6,927 nucleotides of DNA from CAZADA01 sp964483775 (GCA_964483775.1 CAZADA010000130.1:1-6927); one strand, 5' to 3'. Counted from the first letter of the stretch, positions 1 to 6,769 are shown. Notes: generated by a model from the sequence alone, not told the origin. A program made the numbers and translations.

Positions 1-456
1 CTGGGGCGTGCGCCGTTTCAGCCAGCGCGTGTAGGTCACAGCATAAAAGAAGATCGTGCAGGCGAGCAGCCCCGCCGCCACGACATTGGTCGCAAGCCCC
101 AACGTCATGACGGAGAACACCGACAGCACCAGACCGAGCGCATTGGCCTCTTGTGCATCAATGGCCCCGCGGGCGACCGGGCGCGCCTTGGTGCGCTTCA
201 TCACAGCGTCGATGTCGCCCTCATAGGCCATGTTGAACGCGCCTGACGCCCCAGCGCCGACCGCAATGGCCAGCACCACAACAAAACCCACAATGGGGTT
301 CACATCGATCGGAGCCGCAATCAAACCCGCGACCCCAGTGAACACCACCAGCGACATCACCCGCGGCTTGGTCAACGCCATGTAATCACGCCACCCAGCG
401 ACGCCGCTGGACGTCGAATCGGCAGGTCGGGAAAGAGCATTCGGCGCCAAACTCAT
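1..456 (-). CDS. ctaB: Protoheme IX farnesyltransferase (heme O synthase), N-terminal 152 codons, cut by window edge
   Basis: CtaB is an integral membrane prenyltransferase of the UbiA family. It attaches a farnesyl group to protoheme IX to make heme O, the precursor of heme A for aa3 oxidase. I translated the strand by hand from the ATG at 456-454 and the frame stays open to base 1. Residues 25-39 (DYMALTKPRVMSLVV) match the conserved start of helix 1. Residues 75-93 carry the first prenyl-diphosphate/Mg-binding motif, NMAYEGDID, followed by AVMKRTKARP, which is typical of heme O synthases. The usual NxxxDxxxD reads N75-x3-E79-x3-D83, so Glu replaces the first Asp. The segment ends in YTRWLKRRTPQ, a conserved loop, so only about the first half of the protein (family length about 300) is present. 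It follows ctaD by 66 bases in the usual operon order. The start is moderately certain: GAGG lies 13 bases upstream, which is long, and an in-frame GTG at 483 is possible. Confidence 0.95.
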   Translation of the reverse strand, partial: MSLAPNALSRPADSTSSGVAGWRDYMALTKPRVMSLVVFTGVAGLIAAPIDVNPIVGFVVVLAIAVGAGASGAFNMAYEGDIDAVMKRTKARPVARGAIDAQEANALGLVLSVFSVMTLGLATNVVAAGLLACTIFFYAVTYTRWLKRRTPQ

Positions 457-491
457 CGGCGATACATATCCTCGGTTAGCCACGGTGGATC

Positions 492-517
492 ACGCCGGCG
501 CGACATCGCCCCGGCGT
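492..517 (-). repeat. Inverted repeat / GC-rich hairpin in the ctaD-ctaB gap
   Basis: In the mRNA direction the arms ACGCCGG and CCGGCGT form a perfect 7-bp stem. Inside it, after one G-G mismatch, GCG and CGC can pair again around a 4-base loop. It starts 5 bases after the ctaD stop codon and lies before ctaB. No run of T follows, so it is not a standard intrinsic terminator. A processing or mRNA-stability hairpin that lowers ctaB output relative to ctaD is my inference. Confidence 0.55.
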
Positions 518-522
518 CATGA

Positions 523-2175
523 TCACTTGATGCGAGGCGGCTCTGGGAATTGGTGGAACGGCGGCGGCGAGCTCAACGTCCATTCCAACGTCGTCGCCCC
601 TTCACCCCATGGATTGGCGGCCGCCCGGCGCTTGCGAACGAACGCTTCAACCAGGATGTAGAGGAACAACAACGTGCCTGCGATAATGAACAGCGTGCCG
701 AACGAAGACACAGCGTGCCAATAGGCAAACCCTTCCGGATAATCCACAAAACGTCGCGGCATCCCCGCCAATCCTAAGAAGTGCTGAGGGAAGAACACAA
801 TGTTTGATCCGATGAAAAACAGGAAGAAGTGAACCTTGCCAAGGAACTCATTATACTCATACCCGCTCATTTTTGAGAACCAGTAATAGAATCCGGCAAA
901 AATTGAGAACACCGCGCCCAAAGATAGAACATAGTGGAAGTGCGCCACAACGTAATAGGTATCATGCAGCGACGTATCGATACCGGCATTAGCCAGCACG
1001 ACACCAGTCACACCGCCCACTGTAAAGAGGAAGATGAAGCCAAGCGCCCACAGCATGGGTGTTTTGAATTCGATCGACCCGCCCCACATGGTGGCGATCC
1101 ATGAGAAGATCTTAATGCCTGTGGGCACCGCGATGATCATCGTCGCGGCGACAAAGTACGCCTCAAGGTTGACGTCCATACCCACAGTATACATGTGGTG
1201 CGCCCAAACGATAAAGCCGACAAAGCCAATCGCGATCATCGCATAGGCCATACCCAGATAGCCGAATACTGGCTTTCGGCTAAACGTCGAGACAATGTGC
1301 GAAATCATGCCAAAGCCTGGCAAAATCAAAATATAGACTTCAGGGTGGCCAAAGAACCAGAATAAGTGCTGGTACATCACCGGGTCGCCACCGCCGGCCG
1401 GATTGAAGAACATCGTGCCGAAATTACGGTCGGTCAACAACATGGTCAACGCGCCGGCAAGAACGGGCAGAGACAACAACAACAAGAAGGCCGTCACCAA
1501 CACCGACCAGGCAAACAACGGCATTTTGTGCAAAGTCATGCCCGGTGCGCGCATGTTGAAGATCGTTGTGATGAAATTGATCGCCCCGAGAATGGAACTC
1601 ACGCCGGCGACATGCAGCGAGAGGATCAACAAATCCATCGATGGTCCCGTATGGCCCGATGTCGATAAGGGCGGATACAACACCCAGCCCCCGCCAAAGC
1701 CATTGCCGGCCTCCGTACCCGGCACAAACATGGACAACACCGCAAGCCCGAAGCTGGCCGGCAGCAACCAAAACGAGATGTTGTTCATCCGCGGGAACGC
1801 CATATCCGGCGCGCCGATCATGATGGGAACGAACCAATTGCCGAACCCGCCAATCATGGCCGGCATGACCATGAAGAAGATCATGATCAGGCCATGGTAC
1901 GTCGTCAGCGTATTGTAGTAGTGCAACGCCGCCGTCTGGCTCTCAATCCAGGGCAGAGCTGTCAAAAACTGCACGTCGGGCGCGGCAAGTTCAGCGCGCA
2001 TCATCCACGACATCACCGAGCCGATCAGACCGGCCACGATCGCGAACACCAGGTACATCGTCCCGATGTCTTTGTGGTTGGTGGAGTACACCCACCGCTT
2101 CCAACTCCACACACTGGGCTTGTGATCGTCTTCCGCTGCGGCTGGCGCCGCCATTGTCGCTACCGTGTCCGTCAT
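523..2175 (-). CDS. ctaD: Cytochrome c oxidase subunit I, aa3-type (A1 heme-copper oxidase)
   Basis: This is the catalytic, proton-pumping subunit of the terminal oxidase, in the inner membrane; it reduces O2 to water. Counting from the ATG at 2175 (550 residues), the expected ligands are all present: H94 and H414 for heme a, H412 for heme a3, and H277, H326 and H327 for CuB. Y281 in GHPEVY is the tyrosine that cross-links to H277. D-channel residues N113, D124 and N131 and the gating E279 are there, as is the K-channel lysine K355. This is the complete A1-type set. Length and about 12 hydrophobic helices fit the family. The ATG shares one base with the ctaC stop codon (TGATG), and GGAAGGGG lies 7 bases upstream, which favours it over the adjacent GTG at 2178. 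The C-terminus ends with the conserved LEWTLSSPPPFHQF stretch. It is also known as coxA. Confidence 0.98.
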   Translation of the reverse strand: MTDTVATMAAPAAAEDDHKPSVWSWKRWVYSTNHKDIGTMYLVFAIVAGLIGSVMSWMMRAELAAPDVQFLTALPWIESQTAALHYYNTLTTYHGLIMIFFMVMPAMIGGFGNWFVPIMIGAPDMAFPRMNNISFWLLPASFGLAVLSMFVPGTEAGNGFGGGWVLYPPLSTSGHTGPSMDLLILSLHVAGVSSILGAINFITTIFNMRAPGMTLHKMPLFAWSVLVTAFLLLLSLPVLAGALTMLLTDRNFGTMFFNPAGGGDPVMYQHLFWFFGHPEVYILILPGFGMISHIVSTFSRKPVFGYLGMAYAMIAIGFVGFIVWAHHMYTVGMDVNLEAYFVAATMIIAVPTGIKIFSWIATMWGGSIEFKTPMLWALGFIFLFTVGGVTGVVLANAGIDTSLHDTYYVVAHFHYVLSLGAVFSIFAGFYYWFSKMSGYEYNEFLGKVHFFLFFIGSNIVFFPQHFLGLAGMPRRFVDYPEGFAYWHAVSSFGTLFIIAGTLLFLYILVEAFVRKRRAAANPWGEGATTLEWTLSSPPPFHQFPEPPRIK

Positions 2176-3155
2176 CACAACGCCCCTTCCAAAGGCAAAG
2201 CACGAACGGGGATTTGCGCAATCGCCGTCCCGTCCGCGTCATCGCCCCCATTTCTCAAACTGTTTCGAAAGGCCACCATAATGGCGCGAGGCTCTTCACC
2301 CGCGCCGCCAAGCGGCGACGCCTGGGCCGCCTCCAGCCAGGCGTCAAACACCGGCTGGGGAACCACATCGACCTGGATCGGCATAAATGCATGCCGAATG
2401 CCGCACAGTTCCGAGCACTGCCCATAATAGACACCCGGCTCATCGACGCGGAACCAGGTCTCATTGATCCGGCCCGGGATCGCATCGCTCTTAATGCCAA
2501 AGGAGGGGACCGCCCAATTGTGGATCACCGTGTCGGCCGTAACCTGCACGCGGACCGTCTTGCCCGCAGGAACAACCATCGAGCTGTCCACCGCCAAACG
2601 ATAGTGGCGCTCGGCATGCCCGTGCTCTTCCATCAACGCAGCCAACGCAGCCTTTCGGTTGGGCGCATCCTCGGCCACATCGAGCATGGAGCTTGGATAC
2701 TCGGCAAGCTCTTGATCGGGGTAGGAATAGCCCCAACGCCAGGTATAGCCCACCGCCTTGACGGTCAGATCATACTGCTCAGGCACCCGATCTTGAAAGT
2801 AGAGCAATCGGAAGGACGGTATGGCGATGGCGATCAGGATCAAAACCGGCCCAGCCGTCCAAATCACCTCCACCAAAGTGTTGTGCGAAAACTTCGCTGG
2901 GGTCGGATTGGCGCGCCGATTGAAGCGGATCATCACATACAGCATCAACGCGAGCACAAAGACCGAGATGGCGATGATGATCCACAACAGGAAGTTATGG
3001 AACTTGTGGATTTCTTCCATCACCGGCGTCGCCGCGTCCTGGAAGCCCAACTGACCATCGATCGGCTCACCGACCGGCGCGCTCCCCCAAGCCGCCGGCG
3101 CCAGCGCCAGCAGGCTAAGGGCGAAAGCGGCAAACCGAAGCCCAAGCGTTTTCAT
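2175..3155 (-). CDS. ctaC: Cytochrome c oxidase subunit II (CuA subunit)
   Basis: Subunit II takes electrons from cytochrome c at the binuclear CuA centre and passes them to subunit I. Counting from the ATG at 3155 (326 residues), a signal peptide covers about 1-24 (KTLGLRF, then a hydrophobic core ending APAAWG). Two helices lie at about 52-78 and 93-120. The periplasmic cupredoxin domain follows, with the docking tryptophans W139 and W141 in YTWRWGYSYPD. The CuA ligands are H212 (VIHNW), C247, E249, C251, H255 and M258 in CSELCGIRHAFM. E96 in LVEVIW corresponds to the glutamate at the K-pathway entrance. After the usual end of the domain there is a tail of nearly 50 residues (about 279-326) that I cannot assign. 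The ATG is preferred over an in-frame TTG at 3161 because GAAGGG lies 8 bases before the ATG but only 2 before the TTG. It is also known as coxB and is first in the oxidase operon. Confidence 0.97.
   Translation of the reverse strand: MKTLGLRFAAFALSLLALAPAAWGSAPVGEPIDGQLGFQDAATPVMEEIHKFHNFLLWIIIAISVFVLALMLYVMIRFNRRANPTPAKFSHNTLVEVIWTAGPVLILIAIAIPSFRLLYFQDRVPEQYDLTVKAVGYTWRWGYSYPDQELAEYPSSMLDVAEDAPNRKAALAALMEEHGHAERHYRLAVDSSMVVPAGKTVRVQVTADTVIHNWAVPSFGIKSDAIPGRINETWFRVDEPGVYYGQCSELCGIRHAFMPIQVDVVPQPVFDAWLEAAQASPLGGAGEEPRAIMVAFRNSLRNGGDDADGTAIAQIPVRALPLEGAL
2183..2190 (-). promoter_or_regulatory. Ribosome binding site of ctaD, inside the end of ctaC
   Basis: GGAAGGGG lies within the last codons of ctaC, 7 bases before the ATG at 2175 and only 4 bases before the alternative GTG at 2178. 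The spacing and the TGATG stop/start overlap support the ATG and translational coupling of subunits II and I. Confidence 0.7.
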
Positions 3156-3163
3156 TGGCAAAG

Positions 3164-3169
3164 CCCTTC
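3164..3169 (-). promoter_or_regulatory. Ribosome binding site of ctaC
   Basis: GAAGGG lies 8 bases before the ATG at 3155. It decides the start against the TTG at 3161, which would be only 2 bases away. Confidence 0.65.
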
Positions 3170-3221
3170 ACTCGTATGCGAGGCGACGCGCACCCCACAC
3201 GCCTCTCACCGTTGATGGTGT

Positions 3222-3250
3222 GATATAGAAGGCTTGTCGCGCCGCGTCAG
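3222..3250 (-). promoter_or_regulatory. Candidate sigma-70 promoter for the ctaC-ctaD-ctaB operon
   Basis: On the minus strand CTGACG (3250-3245, 4 of 6 matches to TTGACA) is separated by 17 bases from TATATC (3227-3222, 4 of 6 matches to TATAAT). Transcription would begin near 3215, leaving a leader of about 60 bases before the ctaC ATG. The 140-base gap between the transporter stop codon and ctaC is the natural place for an operon promoter. Matches are moderate and the assignment is by eye. Confidence 0.4.
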
Positions 3251-3295
3251 GGTCGCGCAACAGCCATTTTGTCGCATCTCCGCCCCACGGGCACG

Positions 3296-5251
3296 CTAGC
3301 GATCTTCACTCGGGCGCGAAACGGGCTGGGATCCCTCTTCCGGGGGCGCATCGAGCAAATCCTCGTGCGCCAACCGCTTGATCCAGAAACTCACAGCGCC
3401 GAGCGCGACGCCAAGACAAATGGCGCCCAACCCAATCCGCCAAAACACAGACACCGACGTCTCCAGCGCCGCGCGCGGGTCCAAAACCGCACCGCCCACG
3501 GTCTGCGTGGCCGTGAGAGCCGACACCAGCCCAACCGCTTGGCCTGCCCACGCAAAGGACAAAAACCAAACGCCCATCATGAGCGAAAACACCTTGAGCG
3601 GCGACAGTCGCGTGACCGCCGACATGCCCACCGGCGACAAACACAACTCCCCCGTCGTGTGCAACAGATAGAGAAGCATCAAGAAAATCAGCGGCACGCG
3701 GTAGTTGTCGTCGGCGAACTGCGCACCCAGCACGAGCACCCAAAACCCAAGGCCAACCTGCACCAAAGCCAAGCCAAACTTCAGCGCCGGATTCGGATCA
3801 AGATTACGGCGCGCCAAAAAGGCCCAAAGCGCCGCCAAGGCTGGAGCAAAAAGAAGAATAAAGCCGGCGTTAAATGACTGTGTCTGCGAAGCGGTGATGG
3901 TAAAAAACCCGCCATCGCCGGGCAATTGGGTGTTGCGGCTGGCAAAGAGATTGAGCGATGCACCCGCCTGTTCGAACAACCCCCAAAATACGGGCGCAAC
4001 TGAAATCAAGATCAGCGCAAAAGTCAAACGCTGCGCCTCAACAGCCGTACATTGCGTGATCATGAAATAGACGATGTATGCTAGGGTCACCAGCGTAACG
4101 GGACCAAGAAGCGCTAAGATATGAACATGGGCGCTCTCGGAATTGAGTGTGGATTGCAGTGCAGACAACATCGCAGCCGGTGGTGATTGAACCAACACCC
4201 ACACAACGGCGACACCCAGCAACCCGCCCAAGTAGATGATGTGCTCACGCGTCAAAGGTCCCAACACGGGTCGCGTCAGCTTGGGCGTATCGGGCGCATC
4301 GCCCACATGATCGGGCAGTTGTGGCGGACCTGGCAAAAAGAACAACAGGCGTCGGCGCATGAACACCAGCCACCCAATGGCCATACCAATGCCAGCCAAA
4401 CCAAAGCCATAGGCCCAACCATAGGTCTCGCCCAAAAGGCCGCAAATCACGGCCGACCAAAAGGCCCCAAGGTTGATCCCGTAATAGTAGAGCGTAAAGC
4501 CTGAATCCCGACGAGGATCGCCACGTTCATAGAGCTGACCGACAATCGAAGAGATATTGGCCTTTAAAAATCCAACGCCCATAATGATAAAGGCTAAGGC
4601 AAGGTAGAAAATATCCACAATCGTCTCATTTCGATTTTCGACATCAAAACTGAACGATTCAGCCGGCAAAACGTTGGGGAGTTCCGCGTCTCGTGGTAAA
4701 TTGGTGAAGACAAGGTCACCGTCTTCATTGGCTGTCAAATGACAGGCGCCATCAAGCTGATCACTGCCATCTGGGTTGAGCATGCATCGCTCACCGCCAA
4801 CGGGGACGAACACATCACGCTGATTACCCCGCCCCACCGTTTCAAGTGTGATGCGTTGGTCTTCAAAGACGAGCACTTGATCAGCCGGCTCACCTTCCAC
4901 CGCCATCAGGGAATGGCCGGCGACAAGCAATAGGGCGCCAAAAGAAATGGCCCGGCGCGTCCCAAGATAGCGGTCGGCCAACAAGCCGCCCACCAAGGGT
5001 GACAAAAAGATCAGCGTGACATAAGCCGCATACTGTGAGGCCGCGAAGGCATCTTCAAAAAGAAAGTGCTGCGTAAGATAGAAAATCAGCAGAGCACGCA
5101 TGCCGTAATAGGAAAATCGCTCCCACATTTCAGCAAAAAATAGAATATGCAGACCATTGGGGTGCCGACGCATCTGCCGGAACACAGGGACCGCGGTGAC
5201 TGCAGTGATCACCACCCCCACGACAACCACAATATTGATCAACGCCGCCAC
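3296..5251 (-). CDS. Proton-dependent oligopeptide transporter (POT/PTR family, MFS), with inserted domain
   Basis: POT proteins are inner-membrane symporters that import di- and tripeptides with protons. The 651-residue product has the family proton-coupling motif E41xxER45 (EMWERFSYYG), the cytoplasmic loop GGLLADRYLGTRR (88-100), FLKANISSIVGQLY (228-241) with conserved K230, YYYGINLGAF (255-264), FWGLFEQAG (422-430) and GELCLSPVGMSAVTRL (534-549). Bacterial members are usually near 500 residues. The excess comes from an extra N-terminal hydrophobic helix (about 3-23), an insertion of about 90 residues between helices 3 and 4 (about 121-210), and a polar tail (about 629-651). The start is a GTG with a strong GGAGGA 6 bases upstream. 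It lies 159 bases after the coupling-ATPase gene and 140 bases before ctaC, on the same strand. Peptide uptake is a family-based inference; the actual substrate cannot be read from sequence. Confidence 0.93.
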   Translation of the reverse strand: MAALINIVVVVGVVITAVTAVPVFRQMRRHPNGLHILFFAEMWERFSYYGMRALLIFYLTQHFLFEDAFAASQYAAYVTLIFLSPLVGGLLADRYLGTRRAISFGALLLVAGHSLMAVEGEPADQVLVFEDQRITLETVGRGNQRDVFVPVGGERCMLNPDGSDQLDGACHLTANEDGDLVFTNLPRDAELPNVLPAESFSFDVENRNETIVDIFYLALAFIIMGVGFLKANISSIVGQLYERGDPRRDSGFTLYYYGINLGAFWSAVICGLLGETYGWAYGFGLAGIGMAIGWLVFMRRRLLFFLPGPPQLPDHVGDAPDTPKLTRPVLGPLTREHIIYLGGLLGVAVVWVLVQSPPAAMLSALQSTLNSESAHVHILALLGPVTLVTLAYIVYFMITQCTAVEAQRLTFALILISVAPVFWGLFEQAGASLNLFASRNTQLPGDGGFFTITASQTQSFNAGFILLFAPALAALWAFLARRNLDPNPALKFGLALVQVGLGFWVLVLGAQFADDNYRVPLIFLMLLYLLHTTGELCLSPVGMSAVTRLSPLKVFSLMMGVWFLSFAWAGQAVGLVSALTATQTVGGAVLDPRAALETSVSVFWRIGLGAICLGVALGAVSFWIKRLAHEDLLDAPPEEGSQPVSRPSEDR

Positions 5252-5257
5252 AGCCCG

Positions 5258-5266
5258 TCCTCCCCC
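5258..5266 (-). promoter_or_regulatory. Ribosome binding site of the peptide transporter gene
   Basis: GGGGGAGGA ends 6 bases before the GTG at 5251. It is a near-perfect Shine-Dalgarno sequence and supports the non-ATG start, and therefore the extra N-terminal helix. Confidence 0.75.
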
Positions 5267-5322
5267 GCGACTGACAACCGCCGTCGCGCATTACCAAGCG
5301 CTCAGCACACCACACTCACGCT

Positions 5323-5358
5323 GGGCAGCTCAAGCGTCGAAGCCGCCCAAAGCTGCCC
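5323..5358. repeat. 8-bp perfect inverted repeat in the gap between the coupling ATPase and transporter genes
   Basis: GGGCAGCT at 5323-5330 and AGCTGCCC at 5351-5358 are exact reverse complements separated by 20 bases. The element lies in the 159-base gap 5252-5410. It could form an RNA hairpin after the ATPase gene or be a binding site for a dimeric regulator of the transporter. No T-tract follows on the minus strand, so it is not a typical intrinsic terminator. A further short GGGC/GCCC stem with a 4-base loop lies at 5382-5393, closer to the ATPase stop codon. I see no convincing promoter in this gap. Confidence 0.45.
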
Positions 5359-5410
5359 CGTACGCCGCGTGTTCGCGCCCCGGGCGTGCGCCCAGTCGGA
5401 GGATGCGGGC

Positions 5411-6763
5411 TTACTTCGGCGTCACGCCGCGCGCCCAAGGCGCATGGCCGGCGAACATCGGGTTGGGATCGAACCGCCCGGCAAACACCGGATCATGCAG
5501 ATAGTCGGGCAACACACAGACCTTGGCGGTTTCCCGCGCCCGCGCGACCACCTGCTCAGCCGGCGTCAACGCCCGCAAAGCGAATGCATCCACATCGCCC
5601 AGCATGTCAGACACTTCCTTGGCCATGACATGGTTGGTCACGCCAAACGCCTGAAACACGGCGGCATTGTTGACAATGGTCTGCCAATCGGAGGGATAAA
5701 GGCGGCGCAGCTGCGACAAATCCTGAAAAAACGCCCAGACTTTAAGCCCATAGCCGCGCAACAGTGTCATCGCGACGCGCAGCTCCTCCATCGGCCCGAG
5801 CTGCGCGCACTCGTCCACCAGAAACAGCGTATCGCGCTGCGGTCGCACGCTGCGGGTCAAAATCGTCTTGAGCAACGCACCAATCCAAAGGCGCATCAAC
5901 GCACCGTGGGACGCCAGTTTGTCAGGCGGAATGACGAGATAAACCGTCATCGGCGCGCCATCGGCGATGGCGTCAAGATCAATCGTGGTGCGCGACAATG
6001 TGCGCTGCGCCGGCCCGCAATTCACAACGTCTGTGTAACTTTGCACCGTGGCAAGAACGCCCGATCGAGTTACATCGGTCAACTGCAGGAACGCGGCGAT
6101 CTCAACCTGCGCCAAGCCCTCAAGCTCGGGAGCTTCATCCAAAGCCTTGGCCAAATTGTAGACCACATCGTCGTTCTTCACGAGCTCACGGACGCGACCG
6201 AAATGGCGTTCGCCATCGTCCTGGGTTTGGGCGACATAAGCAATCACGCCCGACAAGACCGCCCGCCCCCAAATGTCCCAAAACGGCTCCTTCAGACTGA
6301 GCGACTGGCCGGCCAACAAACACGCCAGCGCGCGCGATTCGCTCTCCAGCTCGACAGTCGCCCGCTCCAACACGTCAAGGGGATTGAGCTGGTCGGTTTC
6401 GTCCGTCACCAAACCAAAGGGATCGATGACACAAACCTCATGACCCATATCCGCGCGCGCCCGCGCGGTGACGTGGTAGTTTTCTCCTTTGGGATCAACG
6501 ACAATCGCCGGTCCGTCATAACGCAACAGATTGGGAATGATCGCGCCGCGCCCTTTGCCCGCACCCGTCGGCGCCACGGTCACCAAATGACCGTCGCCCT
6601 CCATGACGAGGGCGTTGTCATCGGCAAACACGCCATCGCGCCCCAGCTCAGGGGCAGGTCCATGAAAACCGACCTTGCGCCCCCCCGCGCCACATTTGCT
6701 CCACCCCAACAGCAACGAAGCGGCGCCATCGACCGGTAAGGGCGTGCGTGAGCTGACGGTCAT
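5411..6763 (-). CDS. VirD4/TraG-type type IV coupling ATPase, lacking the N-terminal membrane anchor
   Basis: Coupling proteins of this family are hexameric ATPases that deliver DNA or protein substrates to type IV secretion channels. Counting from the ATG at 6763 (450 residues), Walker A is APTGAGKGRG (65-73 region, K70), followed by IIPNLL and the family motif DPKGENY (90-96). NPLDVL (127-132) and FWDIWGRAVLSG (161-172) match the middle of the domain. Walker B is LFLVDE (313-318), and QDLSQLRRLYP (347-357) is a hallmark of TraG/VirD4. The C-terminus has the usual FDPNPMF. Typical VirD4/TraG proteins exceed 600 residues and begin with two membrane helices; neither is present here. The start is chosen because GAGGAG lies 6 bases before this ATG. 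An in-frame TTG at 6856 would add 31 residues but starts upstream of the likely promoter. No relaxase or channel genes are in the window. Its true role is unknown. Confidence 0.9.
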   Translation of the reverse strand: MTVSSRTPLPVDGAASLLLGWSKCGAGGRKVGFHGPAPELGRDGVFADDNALVMEGDGHLVTVAPTGAGKGRGAIIPNLLRYDGPAIVVDPKGENYHVTARARADMGHEVCVIDPFGLVTDETDQLNPLDVLERATVELESESRALACLLAGQSLSLKEPFWDIWGRAVLSGVIAYVAQTQDDGERHFGRVRELVKNDDVVYNLAKALDEAPELEGLAQVEIAAFLQLTDVTRSGVLATVQSYTDVVNCGPAQRTLSRTTIDLDAIADGAPMTVYLVIPPDKLASHGALMRLWIGALLKTILTRSVRPQRDTLFLVDECAQLGPMEELRVAMTLLRGYGLKVWAFFQDLSQLRRLYPSDWQTIVNNAAVFQAFGVTNHVMAKEVSDMLGDVDAFALRALTPAEQVVARARETAKVCVLPDYLHDPVFAGRFDPNPMFAGHAPWARGVTPK

Positions 6764-6769
6764 GGGCGT

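Noticed and set aside
1424..1837. Second minus-strand frame of 137 codons inside ctaD
   Set aside because: It is an out-of-frame reading of a fully conserved subunit I gene.
2154..3215. Plus-strand open frame of 353 codons antisense to ctaC
   Set aside because: It is a low-complexity Arg/His/Gln-rich translation opposite a textbook subunit II with intact CuA ligands.
3282..3292. GCCC/GGGC stem just after the transporter stop codon, considered as a terminator
   Set aside because: The stem is only 4 bp with a 3-base loop and no T-tract follows.
3269..3877. Plus-strand open frame of 202 codons opposite the 3' part of the transporter gene
   Set aside because: The composition is that of a shadow frame (Arg/His/Gln/Lys-rich) and no motif or ribosome binding site was seen.
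5282..5314. GGTAAT on the minus strand, considered as the -10 box of a transporter promoter
   Set aside because: No acceptable -35 sequence lies at 16-18 bases upstream.
5147..6739. Plus-strand open frame of 530 codons antisense to the coupling-ATPase gene and the start of the transporter
   Set aside because: The product is rich in Arg, His and Gln with no recognisable domain, and it lies opposite a gene with clear VirD4/TraG motifs. Long antisense frames are expected opposite GC-rich genes.
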